Shown here: positions 52,601-62,101 of the stretch, piece by piece | Position numbering within the stretch: position 1 is the stretch's first letter | Layout: each line of letters begins with the position of its first letter | From: Limnomonas spitsbergensis | Lineage: Eukaryota > Chlorophyta > Chlorophyceae > Chlamydomonadales | Direction: 5' to 3' | DNA: 64,000 bases | NCBI GenBank assembly: GCA_037349105.1 | Contig: JAYJMM010000107.1 | Coordinates: 248,001 to 312,000 of the forward strand | Made by a program: the position numbers and the translations under genes | Notes under the pieces: generated by a model | What the model saw: only the letters and a program-made list of their open reading frames with translations | What the model was told of the DNA's origin: nothing | The model's database searches: none

Positions 52601-55600
52601 CATTCCCTGCTGCGGTGCCTGCAGATGTGGAGCTGGCCAGGCTCTGGGAGGATTGCGCAACAGGTGACCGTCAGCAGCAGATGGACACCCGCAATGCCAT
52701 GCGTCAGGCCATGAGGTATTACCCCGGAAGAGTATGCATGTTCTGCGGGTTCGAGTGCGAGCACAGCGACAGTGCATGTGAGCACCTCATGGATGCCAAC
52801 ATCCAGAGGGGGCTGGAGCCGGGTGAGGACCCGGCTGAGGCCAGTGATGCAGAGATCAAGCGCGAGGGAGCTGAGATCAAGCCTGCTGTGACCAGGCAGG
52901 CCCCGCAGAGCAGCAAAGAACCACAGGAAAAGTCAGCTGTACCGGTGGGAAAGCCGTGGGCTGACCTAATATCTGAGGAAGAGCTGCCTGATCCGATACA
53001 AGAAGAGAAGGGGCGGCAGCCAGTGACAGGGCTGCGCCCAAGGCAGCCAATGCGACCACGCAGGGTGCCGGTTCAAAGAGGGGCGGGATCCACAGTTTAC
53101 GGGACGCCGCTGTCCAAGTTTACGCCCAGTGTGGGCAGACCTGTGCAGACACCCAAGGAGGGATCTAGCAGCCAGATGCGAGCAGGCGGCGGCCACAAGG
53201 AAATCCTGCGCGGATTTTATCAAGGTACAGCACAGGCGCAGGATACCAGACCTAGAGAGCCAGAGCGCTCCGGGACTGGGGGAGTAGTGTGCGGCAATGA
53301 GGAGTCAGAAGGACCGATCGGTTGGGCAGGAATTTTGCAGTGGGCAACAGACCTGTGGAAGCAAGTTTGCTCCAGGACGTTCTTGCATTTCCAGGACCAG
53401 GTCACAGCCATTGAGGAGTTCAAGGCCCATCATCTGAGGGGATGGGCAACAAAGGGCATGCTGGGTATCCCCCACACAGGGCAGGACAGGGCGACGCTGT
53501 TAGGCGCCCTTGGACAGGTATCCAAGGGAAGGGCTGGACGCGAAGCAGCCCTGGCTGTTAAGGCCTTCGCAGATGAGTGGTGCAATGAGGTAACAGGAAA
53601 TCAGGTGGAACCGGGATCCGAGCCAGAAGATGAGGAGGACCAGGCATGGGAAGGATTTAAAACAGCGGGGCAGCGGCCTGAGGAGCTCAGGGAAGTCCAA
53701 AGGTGGCAGCAGCAAGCAAGAACCGCGCCAACCCCAACACTCAGATCTGAGGTTTTTGAGGTCAGCAGCGAGCCAAGCCTCAGGGGGCGGCCAAGGGGCA
53801 GGGAAGAGCCCAGGGCCAGTAGCCCAGCCGCCAGCGAATGGGCGGAGTTGACTAGCCGATCGCTGGCCAGGATGGCTGAGCAAGGCGTAGCAACGCGCAG
53901 AGCAAACAGGCAAGAGTCCTATGCACTCCTGCGCATAATCGAGGACAAAGAGAACACAGGCCAGGAAACCCAGGTGGATTACATCGAGGAGTTCCTGAGG
54001 AAAAGGCAAGAGGGCGCAGCAAGAGGACCACAACAGGACGAGCCTGCAGGCAGTGTGCGCTTCAGTGGACCAAGAAGGCAGGAAACCAGAGGGGAAACAC
54101 AATCTGATTCCTACGTCAGGAATTACACAGGAGGGAAACAGCCAAGCTGGCAGAGCCAGGAGCCGCCCAGGGGGCAGGCAGACGGCAGGGAACAGCCAAA
54201 CTGGCAGAGCCAGGAGCCGCCCAGGGGGCCGGCAGAATACGGCAGGAGGACACAGCCAGGCGAGCCAAGCCAGAAGCCGCCCAGGGGGCAGGCAGAATCC
54301 GGCAGAGGATCACAGCCTCGGGAGTCTGGCCCAGAGGAGAGAAAAAGCAGAGATGAGGCTGATCAGCCGCCACCCGAGAGGAGCAGAGGCTCCGCGAGCA
54401 GGGCCGGCAGACAGTCGTCCGGGGGCGGACAAGCCCAGGATGGGGCTGGCCGCAGAAACAGCCAGTACCAGCGCAGTCGCAGCCCATCAGGGGGCGACAG
54501 TAGCGGATCTGGATCAGACTCCAGTTTAGACGAGTCGGGGTCAGGTGGAGCGGACAGGCGCGGGCCAAGGGCCAGGCGGGAGTCCAGCGACCAGGAAATG
54601 AAGAGGCTCGATAGGGAGCAGACAAGGATGAACATGCAGCTGCTGCAGCAGATGGTCCTGCAGCTGGCAGGGGTGGCCAAATATACCAAAATCCCAGCTA
54701 TCCAAGGCAACGTGCCGGTGTTGGATATGTCACACCCGGGCGCGGTTGCAGCCAAGAAATATTGCCAAGAGTGTGGCTATTGGGGATCACACAACAGACT
54801 GGCGCTGTCGGATGAACCACCGGCGCTGGCCGTGGTGGCAGGGGAAATTGTTGGATCCTGCCAGTCACCCTCGGCCATGGCCATGCTCGTGCGATCCCTG
54901 GCCAGGTTGTGGAACAACAAGCCTGCCAGTGTGGGGCCGTTGATGGTGGCCATCAGGGCAGCGCCCCATGCAGGGGACAGGGCCACCAAGGAGGTGGAAA
55001 GGATCAGGGGGCAGTGGGCCGCTCCAGCAGAGGAGCAGTGCTGTGCGGTTTCCCTGCTTACCCTGTGGATCAGGGTGGTAAAGGAGGAGGTGGGGAAGCC
55101 GACCTCGGATGAGAGATCCGCGATCACCAACCTCAAGCTGGGAGTCAAAACAACCTTGGATCCAGAGGTCAAGCCAGAGGAGACAGTGGAGGCGTTTGCG
55201 CACAGAGTACTGTCCACAGCAGAGCTGCTGCAGATCTCGAGGGATGCAGTGGACTACTTTGGCAGAAGGCACTCGGTCTCGCACATGTTCTATGAGGGGC
55301 TGCCAGTGGCCACCAGGGTCAAGCTGAGCAAGTTCGTGATCACTGTGCCAGGGTACTTGTGCATGACCGATGAGGAGCAGATCACAGTGCTGACGCAGCA
55401 GGTAGTGCTGTGGGAGAAGTTCGCCCTGGAAATGGGGGACCTGATGGTCACAGATCACAGGCCTACGGCAGAAGAGGAGAATGAGATGGAAGAGGCAGAA
55501 GAGGAGAATGAGATGGAAGAGGAGGAAGAGGCGGATGAGGAGGAGGAGGCGCGAGAGGCTTCTTGGAGGAAGAGACTTTTTGGAGAAAGATATTCCTTGG

Positions 55601-55659
55601 ATGAAGAGAAGCCAATGTCACCCAGCGAGCGGTCCATAAATGGGCCAAGGTGGCGCTAG
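49651..55659 (+). CDS. Giant gag-like protein of the split-repeat element
   Basis: 2002 residues from the first in-frame ATG (the frame is open to GTG 49600). Layout: residues about 329-408 hold three 25-aa repeats (HLINCITAESAGPPRQDS...); 422-798 hold 13 copies plus a partial of a 29-aa repeat (GGCEPGQLQVQASRLCLQ + REAVPVTPVGI). About 1029-1045 is a Cys/His cluster CMFCGFECEHSDSACEH, possibly a zinc knuckle. About 1350-1650 is rich in Gln/Arg/Gly/Ser (PPRGQAE repeats, RSRSPSGG). About 1650-1940 is a globular, Trp-containing region with a second CQECGYWGSHN motif, the likely capsid-type domain. A Glu-rich tract (1941-1970) precedes the C-terminus. WATGVWKSVC and WATDLWKQVC occur about 960 residues apart, suggesting an internal duplication. 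No polymerase motifs. The gag role is inferred from element architecture. Confidence 0.72.
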   Translation: MTDVDLNPDRHQHPDAQRRSGRLRGLEPGVNLMEASDELAAEALLVAAKLAGPVGPPAGDSKVPEPGRVPPREAGAQADGSALVSHKGISRGGRVPQSTLDIPRQGLEYAQWLRQGGRTPELTLDPAVEVSQTSGANRDSGPEGAPEQDLPSGAGAVQRVKNEPDHGDQGAGTSAAPEGAAECGRARDLGSGPEYATQKRLMRVASAAQCVKKENGTMPRGGSQVIRKPADLQAVGGAQAATAEWPPVKRKEDLAQPRGWNRLGQWATGVWKSVCDAEQAGLSSLAVPQQRAPLEALTKCMEQPGNQVSLNGWSMFDILSSDSEPSPRHLINCITAESAGPPRQDSLVASEQLHLINCITAESAGPPRQDSLVASEQLHLINCITAESAGPPRQDSPVASEQLHLINCVPIGNAFSPKPVTGGCEPSQLQVQASRLGLQMEAVPVTPVGIGGCEPCQLQVQASRLGLQREAVPVTPVGIGGCEPGQLQVHASRLWLPREAAHVTPVAAAGCEPGQLQVHASRLCLQMEAVPVTPVGIGGCEPDQLQVQASRLGLQREAVPVTPVGIGGCEPCQLQVQASRLGLQREAVPVTPVGIGGCEPGQLQVHASRLCLPREAAHVTPVAAGGCEPGQLQVHASRLCLQMEAVPVTPVGIGGCEPDQLQVQASLLCLQKEAVPVKTVVAGGCEPSQLQVQASRLYLQREAVPVTPVGIGGCEPGQLQVQASRLCLQKEAVPVKTVVAGGCEPGQLQLQASRRCVQREAIHVTPVGIGGCEPGQLQVQASRLCLSREAAHVTPVVAGGCEPDQLHPWEQKLTQRVAEEPVGPSEVEDHEHRQAPVLVQMHQPEEDGPVTPPVPAAPGGVQVPISEPGAAQQASKQLEAAENPEGSEEQGISIPMLREKVNWYQQKLKGMARQLWMARQPGIAWQMRMTRQLRMMKRRLANKLQTLLPQDRAADSDVDEARSSRSPVPAPVNNSSSRNVCLVAFPAAVPADVELARLWEDCATGDRQQQMDTRNAMRQAMRYYPGRVCMFCGFECEHSDSACEHLMDANIQRGLEPGEDPAEASDAEIKREGAEIKPAVTRQAPQSSKEPQEKSAVPVGKPWADLISEEELPDPIQEEKGRQPVTGLRPRQPMRPRRVPVQRGAGSTVYGTPLSKFTPSVGRPVQTPKEGSSSQMRAGGGHKEILRGFYQGTAQAQDTRPREPERSGTGGVVCGNEESEGPIGWAGILQWATDLWKQVCSRTFLHFQDQVTAIEEFKAHHLRGWATKGMLGIPHTGQDRATLLGALGQVSKGRAGREAALAVKAFADEWCNEVTGNQVEPGSEPEDEEDQAWEGFKTAGQRPEELREVQRWQQQARTAPTPTLRSEVFEVSSEPSLRGRPRGREEPRASSPAASEWAELTSRSLARMAEQGVATRRANRQESYALLRIIEDKENTGQETQVDYIEEFLRKRQEGAARGPQQDEPAGSVRFSGPRRQETRGETQSDSYVRNYTGGKQPSWQSQEPPRGQADGREQPNWQSQEPPRGPAEYGRRTQPGEPSQKPPRGQAESGRGSQPRESGPEERKSRDEADQPPPERSRGSASRAGRQSSGGGQAQDGAGRRNSQYQRSRSPSGGDSSGSGSDSSLDESGSGGADRRGPRARRESSDQEMKRLDREQTRMNMQLLQQMVLQLAGVAKYTKIPAIQGNVPVLDMSHPGAVAAKKYCQECGYWGSHNRLALSDEPPALAVVAGEIVGSCQSPSAMAMLVRSLARLWNNKPASVGPLMVAIRAAPHAGDRATKEVERIRGQWAAPAEEQCCAVSLLTLWIRVVKEEVGKPTSDERSAITNLKLGVKTTLDPEVKPEETVEAFAHRVLSTAELLQISRDAVDYFGRRHSVSHMFYEGLPVATRVKLSKFVITVPGYLCMTDEEQITVLTQQVVLWEKFALEMGDLMVTDHRPTAEEENEMEEAEEENEMEEEEEADEEEEAREASWRKRLFGERYSLDEEKPMSPSERSINGPRWR
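50635..50874 (+). repeat. Three in-frame 75-bp repeats in gag ORF
   Basis: Near-identical 75-bp units starting at 50635, 50710 and 50785, with a partial at 50860. They encode a 25-residue unit beginning HLINCITAES. Confidence 0.95.
50914..52065 (+). repeat. Thirteen in-frame 87-bp repeats in gag ORF
   Basis: The 29-codon unit begins GGCEP every 87 bp from 50914 to 52045. Units 1-4 and 5-8 show the same order of variants, implying a four-unit (348-bp) duplication. Confidence 0.95.
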
Positions 55660-56850
55660 GCTTCCAACAAAGAGGAGGAGTCAGCCCTTGCGGAGCTTAC
55701 CGAGACCTGAGGCCGAGCCCAGAGCGGCAAGGCCGCTGAGCACGTGACGTTACCCACGCCGTAACTGGCAATGGGCGGGCAGGCGCCTACAGAGCAGAAA
55801 ATGCAGACGCAGAGCGGCTTGTCCTAAGTAACCGGCAGGCAGTGGGCCGGCAGCCAGCGGACCGAAGACGGAAGATGCAGGATTGGAGTTAAAGCTATCG
55901 CAGCAACATAGTGAAAATTTGTTTCTCAAACACCGTAGCAGCAAGGCTACGGTAGTACATATGTTATGAAGATGATGAGCGAGGAGAATTAGTCAACTCG
56001 GGCGATGATAACACAGCAGGGGGCGGATCACGCTGCTACGGCGCACATTTCCTGTGGCCATTGAAGACCAGGCGGCTATGGCGCAGTGGGGCGAGAGCAG
56101 CGGTTGTTCTTAGCTTGACCTGATAACTTTGAAAATTTCTCTGTTTGCTAGCCAGTAGTGGGCTGAACAGCCTGGATTTGTAGGATTCTGCGCATTGCGC
56201 TTCAGCTGAGACTCGGTGGATTTTTTTAATTCTGATTGAAGAAGGCCTGAACCAGGCAGATTTGCTGAGACGATTTGAGCTTCTACGTACATATTTTCCA
56301 GAAGTTTAAAGATTCTGATTTCTGATGATTTCTGATGACTTCTGATGATTTCTGAACTTGGTTTCTGATGGTTTCTGATGATTGCTGAGGGTTTCTGATG
56401 GGTTCCGACCCTTTATTGCCTGCAACCAAGCATGACACTGGTGACGGTACCGGATTCTGTGTGGTCCGCCACGGGTTTCAGTGAATTTTTTCTTTGATGA
56501 ATTTCCTTGTGTGGATGTCCTGCAGCACATTTCCTGCAGTGGATTTTCTTCAGGGGATTTTTTTTTACCGACTGGCTGGATTGCAGTCAGATGTTTAGGA
56601 GGCTTCAGTGTTAGGGAACTGACAAGTTCTGGGCGTACAGATTTTGCTTTGAAAACAGCCTGAACCAGGCTGATGTGTGTATATAGCCTGAACCAGGCAG
56701 ATGCGGGGGACGGCCTGAACCAGGCAGATTTGCTTTGATATTTTGATCTTCTGAGGTGTACATATTGCCAGAAGTTTCTTTCTTTCAGTACCGACCCCTT
56801 TTTCCGGCTCCCAGCGCATGCCCTTTAGGCTTAACGCTGAGGAGCGGGGG
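55660..56850. other. Element 3' non-coding region
   Basis: No ORF above about 75 codons. It contains tttctgatga repeats (56318-56405) and four copies of gcctgaaccaggc-gat (about 56246, 56659, 56687 and 56712), two followed by related atttgcttt...ccagaagttt stretches. Confidence 0.7.
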
Positions 56851-57096
56851 GCGAGTGAAGTAGTAGGGGCGGTACCCACAAGACAGGGACACCCAGACAT
56901 TACCCCTAGGCAGAGAGACTTCCTGCTAGGGCCGAACCTTACAGTAGCCAGTTAACAGCTCTTGTCTGAAGTACAAGGAGTCTGTGTGTACGGTAATGTA
57001 CCGTGTTTATGAGTAGAAGGACACTTCTCTAAGGCGCCTTTACCGGAGATTCCGGAGTTTACCATATTGGCACGTTTACTGCTTTATGGTGCGACA
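56851..57096 (+). repeat. Split direct repeat B1
   Basis: 246 bp, gcgagtgaagtagtagg to ttatggtgcgaca; matches 57732-57977. Confidence 0.92.
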
Positions 57097-57734
57097 GCTG
57101 TCACAGTATATTACCGTATACGTGACAGAACCGTTTAGACCGCAGTTAGCGGCCTCGGGGACTCCGCAGCTTCTCTGCGGAGTCTACGGATTTGAACTGA
57201 GACCTAGAAACCCGCTTACGCCGGTTGATTTGACAGATTGTACCGTATTCTGAATTGGGCCTGCCGGGTCCCTGTATCCCGGCAGTTGCCTAGGCTAACT
57301 ACTTCGTCCCTTTCTAAAGGACAGACCTCTTATGTAACAAGCTCCGGCCGGCATCCAATGCATGAGGCCTGAGGTGTTCATAACGTCAGTACCTATATCA
57401 AGTCAAGACTAGCTCCGCCTCAGCTGAACTACCTGGAGACAAGTACCTCAGTAGTGAACCGAGACCCTGCCGAAGAAGAAGTACGCAGTCAACCTCCCGG
57501 CTACCTCACCGCGTGTTGCGCGGTAAGTGCCCTTAACATAGCCCAGCTGGATCGCGCCCAGACGGCCAGAAGGCCTACGCTACCATACGTCTATTGCTAT
57601 ACATACAAATATCCAGCTCTACTGCTTAACTCGCTGAGCACTCGCAGCCAGTGAAGAGTCACTGAGCCTGCCCGTAGGCGTCCGTCACTGCCGTGAGGAA
57701 AGAAGTCCGCCACGGACCTGAAGCGCACATCGCG
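57097..57734 (+). repeat. Split direct repeat A2
   Basis: 638 bp, equal to A1 plus a 9-bp insertion (tgacagatt, around 57230). Confidence 0.92.
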
Positions 57735-57977
57735 AGTGAAGTAGTAGGGGCGGTACCCACAAGACAGGGACACCCAGACATTACCCCTAGGCAGAGAGAC
57801 TTCCTGCTAGGGCCGAACCTTACAGTAGCCAGTTAACAGCTCTTGTCTGAAGTACAAGGAGTCTGTGTGTACGGTAATGTACCGTGTTTATGAGTAGAAG
57901 GACACTTCTCTAAGGCGCCTTTACCGGAGATTCCGGAGTTTACCATATTGGCACGTTTACTGCTTTATGGTGCGACA
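57732..57977 (+). repeat. Split direct repeat B2
   Basis: 246 bp, overlapping A2 by the shared gcg. It ends at gcgaca, followed by tggctgtca of the right flank. Confidence 0.92.
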
Positions 57978-58920
57978 TGGCTGTCAGCTCTCATCAACAC
58001 CTTGGTGGAGGGTGGCAGCCTCTGGCTAAGACTTCCTTGATGTGTGTTCATAATCCTCATATCAGGGGCAGCAGAGCGCTTGTTGAGATTCTCTGATGTT
58101 GAAGTGATGATGAGATATAATTGAATTGCCTCCGTGGCCCATTAGCCTAGGACACTCGGAACCCCTCTTGCCATTTCATTCTCCTGTGATTGTAAGCACG
58201 ATACTGCTCGAACTTAACACTCGTCTCGTAAACCTATCCGCCCAAGGAACCTCAGCAACAGGGGTCCTAATTCAATCAGAATCACGCTGATCACGAGGGG
58301 CCGTTTCTGAATTTTGCCCTTGGGTCAATACGGCATTCTTTGGCATCTGAATAAATCTCCAGCTCGAAAAACTTGCAGGCCCAGCATTTTGGGCATGGCC
58401 ACATCTTCTTCAAACTAGACGCATGCAAGATTGTGTGCCACCTTCAAAGAGGGTGAAGGATTTGCCTGACAATATCCTGACATCATATTTTGATATATAG
58501 TTCGTAGATTCCCTACGGTACAAAGCAATTCACTGTCCTACAAGAAATGGAGTATGGCAGTCAAAAGGCAGTACCCCCTATTTAATTTCAAGACATGTTG
58601 AAGTTCTTCGCATGAAATTAGTGCTCACACCCCGGCCTTCCTCACAAAGCTCGGTCGCATCAGCAAATAAAAGTCTGTAAGGTAACTCGAAAGAGAAGGA
58701 AAGAGAGAGGAATATTTGAGTCCTCCCCTTATATACCAGAAATAAATAAAATGACAGGATAATCAAAGCCCTAGGCTGTCCCCATGTAATTAAAAAGCAT
58801 GACGAAATATAAGAGTAAAAAGACAGGTCATGCAATCGGCGTGGGTGCCCCGATGTTATACCGTGTATTGTTTGTGCTTAAATAAGCAGTGCCTCAGGCT
58901 TGCGTTTTTCTGGGAACTCC
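57978..58920. other. Right flank of the element
   Basis: 57978-58100 carries a minus-strand open segment that joins the left flank across the insertion site. 58640-58800 has caaagctcggtcgcatcagc and gaaagagaaggaaagagag, resembling the LINE 3' UTRs at 31.8 and 33.6 kb. No gene recognised. Confidence 0.45.
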
Positions 58921-58984
58921 TCCAGCCTTGAGTGCAAGGTGATGAAATCACCCTCACCCTCCTCCTCGGCTGTATCCTCCCTCC

Positions 58985-60345
58985 CAAGCTAGAGGGAGAA
59001 GGGGGGGCAGCGGCAAGAGCATGAGGGAACGAGGGGGCATGGACAGGAGCAGGAGGGGGACGAGGGGGTAGGGACAGGAGCAGGAGGGCGATGAGGGATC
59101 AAGGGCAGGAGGGGACGAGGGGGAAGGTACAGGGGCAGGAGGGGGAGGAGGGGGCAGGGACAGGAGCAGAAGAGGGATGAGGGAGCAAGGGCAGGAGGGC
59201 ACGAGGGGGAAGGTACAGGAGCACGAGGGGGACGAGGGGGCAAGGACAGGCGCAGGAGGGGGACGAGGGGGCGAGAGCATGAGGGGAGAAGGGGCAGGGA
59301 CAGGAGCAGGAGGGGGACAAGGGGGCAGGGACAAGAGCAGGAAACGAGGATGGGACAGGGACATGAGGGTTACAAGGAGGAAGGGGCAGGAGCAGGAGGG
59401 GGAAGAGGGGGCAGGGGCAGGAGCATGATGGGGCGAGGGGGCAGGGAAAGGAGCAGGAGGGGGACGAGGGGGCAGAGACAGGAGATAGGGGGGGACAAGG
59501 GGGCAGGGGCAGGAGGGGAAGAGGGGGCAGGGACAGGAGCATGAGGGGACGAGGGGGTAGGGGCAGGAGGGGGCAAGGGGGCAGGGGCAGGAGTAGGAGG
59601 GGACGAGGGGGAAGGGGCAGGAGCAGGAGGGGGACGAGGGGGCAGAGGCAGGAGGGGGAGGGGGACGAGGGCGCAGGGACAGGAGCATGAGGGCGATGTA
59701 GGGGCAGGGGCAGGAGGGGACGAGGGGGTAGGGACAGGAGCAGGAGGGAGATGAGGGGGCAGGGACAGGAGCAGGAGGGGGATAAGGGGGCAAGAGTAAA
59801 AGGGGATGAGGGGGCAGGGACAGGGGCAAGAGGTGGACGAGGGGACAGGGACAGGATCAGGAAAGGAGGATGGGGCAGGGGCAGGAGGGGGACGAGGGGG
59901 CAGGGGCAGGAGCAGGAGGAGGACGAGGAGGCAGTGGCAGGGGGGGGACGAGGGGGCAGGGGCAAGAGCAGGAGGGGGGCGAGGGGGCAGGGGCAGGAGC
60001 AGGAGGAGGACGAGGAGGCAGTGGCAGGGGGGGGACGAGGGGGCAGGGGCAAGAGCAGGAGGGGGGCGAGGGGGCAGGGGCAGGAGCAGGAGGAGGACGA
60101 GGGGGCAGGGGCAGGGGGGGGGGCGAGGGGGCAGGGGCAAGAGCAGGAGGGGGGCGAGGGGGCAGGGGCAGGAGCAGGTGGAGGACGAGGGGGCAGGGGC
60201 AGGGGTGGTGACGAGGGGGCAGGGGCAAGAGCAGGAGGGGGGCGAGGGGGCAGGGGCAGGAGCAGGAGGAGGACGAGGGGGCAGGGGCAGGGGGGGGGAC
60301 GAGGGGGCAGGGGCAAGAGCAGGAGGGGGGCGAGGGGCAGGGGCA
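58985..60345. repeat. G-rich minisatellite (gacgagggggcaggggcagg)
   Basis: Imperfect units built from ggagcaggagggggacgagg and ggggcaggg. At 59940-60330 a higher-order unit of about 87-90 bp (marked by gggggcaggggcaagagcagg) repeats five times. Gly/Arg or Pro-rich frames on both strands are artefacts. Confidence 0.95.
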
Positions 60346-60439
60346 GGAGAACTGCTAAGGAAATAGCGCAATATGAAACACGGTAAGTGTATGTAGGCAC
60401 ATGCACGGCCTGGCTATATTTGTAAGCTACCCACCACGC

Positions 60440-60497
60440 TCACAGCCTTGGGCGTTCCCAGTTGCCGTGCATCTTGGTCATCCGTTCCTTCACCTCC
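60440..60497 (-). CDS. Possible short terminal exon
   Basis: Minus strand: acceptor aatgttttttcag, then EVKERMTKMHGNWERPRL and TGA at 60440. The splice signal is good and the short peptide looks coding, but no preceding exon was found and the protein is not recognised. Confidence 0.3.
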
Positions 60498-60539
60498 CTG
60501 AAAAAACATTGCCATGTGAGGAGTCGGTATGGCGACAAG

Positions 60540-60963
60540 GCTGCAGGGTAGGGCTGCATGGCATGGCATGGCAGGGCTGCAGGGTAGGACAGGGCTGCAG
60601 TTATGGCAGGGCGAGGCAGGTTTGTGGGGCAGGTCAGGGCAGGGCTAGCTGCATGCAGGGCTGGGCTGCATGACAGGGCATGGCTGCAAGGCAGGGTTGT
60701 AGGGTAGGGCTGCATGCAAAACAGGGCTGCATGCATGCCATGGATGCAGGGCAGGGCTGCATGAAGGACAAGGCTGCATGGCAGGGCATGGCAGAGCAGG
60801 GCATGGCAGAGCAGGGCGGGGCAGGACAGGGCAGGGCAGGACAGGACAGGGCAGAGGATGGCATGGCATGGCATGGCAGGGCAGGGCATGGCATGGCAGG
60901 GCATGGCAGGGCAGCATGCATGGTTGCAAGGCATGGCATGGCATGGCATGGCATGGCATGGCA
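60540..60963. repeat. GGCAT/GGCAG pentanucleotide-type repeat
   Basis: Runs of ggcatggcatggcagggc mixed with ggcagggctgcat units. It ends abruptly at the boundary of inverted-duplication arm 2. Confidence 0.93.
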
Positions 60964-61387
60964 TATTGGCAAGTCATTTGATCCAGAAGCCAAGCTTTGC
61001 AGTCTGCAGTCTCACGCACACGCATACGGTTTCAACGAGCACATGAAATTCTTAGAAGGGTGTCTTAGTTAAAAACGGTCGTCGGTCTGGCAGCAGCTCT
61101 AATACCTCTGTAAAATAATGTACGTACGGTAGACCGTTGTACCACACGCAAGGTCGGCAGGTCGAACATCCTTTGAGGGTATCGGGCAGCCAGCCAAGGT
61201 ATTGCACAACGCAGCTAGGTTGTACATAAGCCATGCATCGACCGAAAAACTATAGCTGATCAAACTCTGGAGGCCGTTTAGCTGGAAGTTAAGGGTTGGG
61301 CGTTAGCTTGGCCATCAATCAACACATTCGACAAGAGTTGCCTGCTGAATTGCGCGAAACATTTAACTATGTTTACAAGAATCAGGA

Positions 61388-61606
61388 ATGCGGAGGAGCT
61401 ACATGAAAAGGTCTTACAAGCTCAGGAGTGGCTCAACTAGATGGGATGCCGAGGAGGAGGAGGATATTGGATTGCACCTGGCATCTCATCGGCTCTCTCA
61501 TGCCGATACCGTCATACGTGCAGAAACGGCCTTACGAGCAGCAGGGCCAGGTCTGAGACAGGCAGTTCATAACCGGTACAAGGCGGGCAGAGCAGCAGGT
61601 ATCTGA
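61388..61606 (+). CDS. Unknown ORF in inverted duplication, copy 2
   Basis: 72 codons, same protein as 38684-38911 minus three residues (a 9-bp difference). Not recognised. Confidence 0.3.
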   Translation: MRRSYMKRSYKLRSGSTRWDAEEEEDIGLHLASHRLSHADTVIRAETALRAAGPGLRQAVHNRYKAGRAAGI

Positions 61607-61993
61607 TACTGTGAGAACAATGCATGAAATGGCTCCCCACATGCGAAAAGGGGCCCGCCGGCATGCAGTAGCTCCCCGCCGGCATGCCAACGCCCCACTC
61701 AGACAACATCACCCTGCATGCATGCAGAGCATCCCACTTGCATGACAGCAACCCACCTGCATGGCTGCATGCGGTGGCGCCCAAATGGCAGGGCATCCCC
61801 CTGCCGACATGCATAGCACCCAGCGAGCACATCAACACCCTGCCGGCATGCATAGCGCCTGGCCAGCCGGACAGCACCTTGCATGCATGCAGTGACGCCC
61901 CACCGGTATGGTAATTCCTTGCCTGCATATGGCCCCGCCGGCACGACAACACCTTGCCTGCATGCATTTTGCCGCACCAGCATGACAACATGC

Positions 61994-62101
61994 CTGGCGG
62001 GCAGCGAGCAGCTGAAGAAGAGCGGGTCCACGGACCTGCGGGCCTCAGAGGCCATCTTCGTCAACAAGAGTCTGACCACACTGGGCATGCATGTGCATCA
62101 G
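61994..62101 (+). pseudogene. Kinesin motor-domain exon relic (copy 2)
   Basis: Encodes the same 36 residues as 38188-38295 (LAGSEQLKKSGSTDLRASEA...). Flanks are repeat DNA, with no companion motor exons nearby, so it is a duplicated fragment. Confidence 0.7.

Larger units (their letters stand above)
48304..57977 (+). mobile_element. DIRS/PAT-like retroelement with split direct repeats, gag-only
   Basis: 9.67 kb arranged A1 (48304-48932), internal region with one 2002-codon ORF, B1 (56851-57096), A2 (57097-57734), B2 (57732-57977). A1 and A2 appear identical except for one 9-bp insertion in A2; B1 and B2 are both 246 bp and appear identical. This A1-ORF-B1-A2-B2 order is the split-direct-repeat structure of PAT, Kangaroo and Ngaro-type tyrosine-recombinase retrotransposons and cannot be produced by an LTR element. 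No reverse transcriptase, RNase H, tyrosine recombinase or methyltransferase frame is visible on either strand, so it is probably mobilised in trans. The near-perfect repeats point to a recent insertion. Confidence 0.82.

Noticed and set aside
48304..57734. Interpretation as an LTR retrotransposon with A1 and A2 as LTRs
   Set aside because: The B repeat occurs both before and after A2 but not next to A1, and no polypurine-tract or integrase-bearing ORF is seen; split direct repeats fit better.
58954..60406. Proline-rich and Gly/Arg-rich frames of 290-435 codons
   Set aside because: They are produced by the G-rich minisatellite in all frames; no start context, splice sites or conserved domain.
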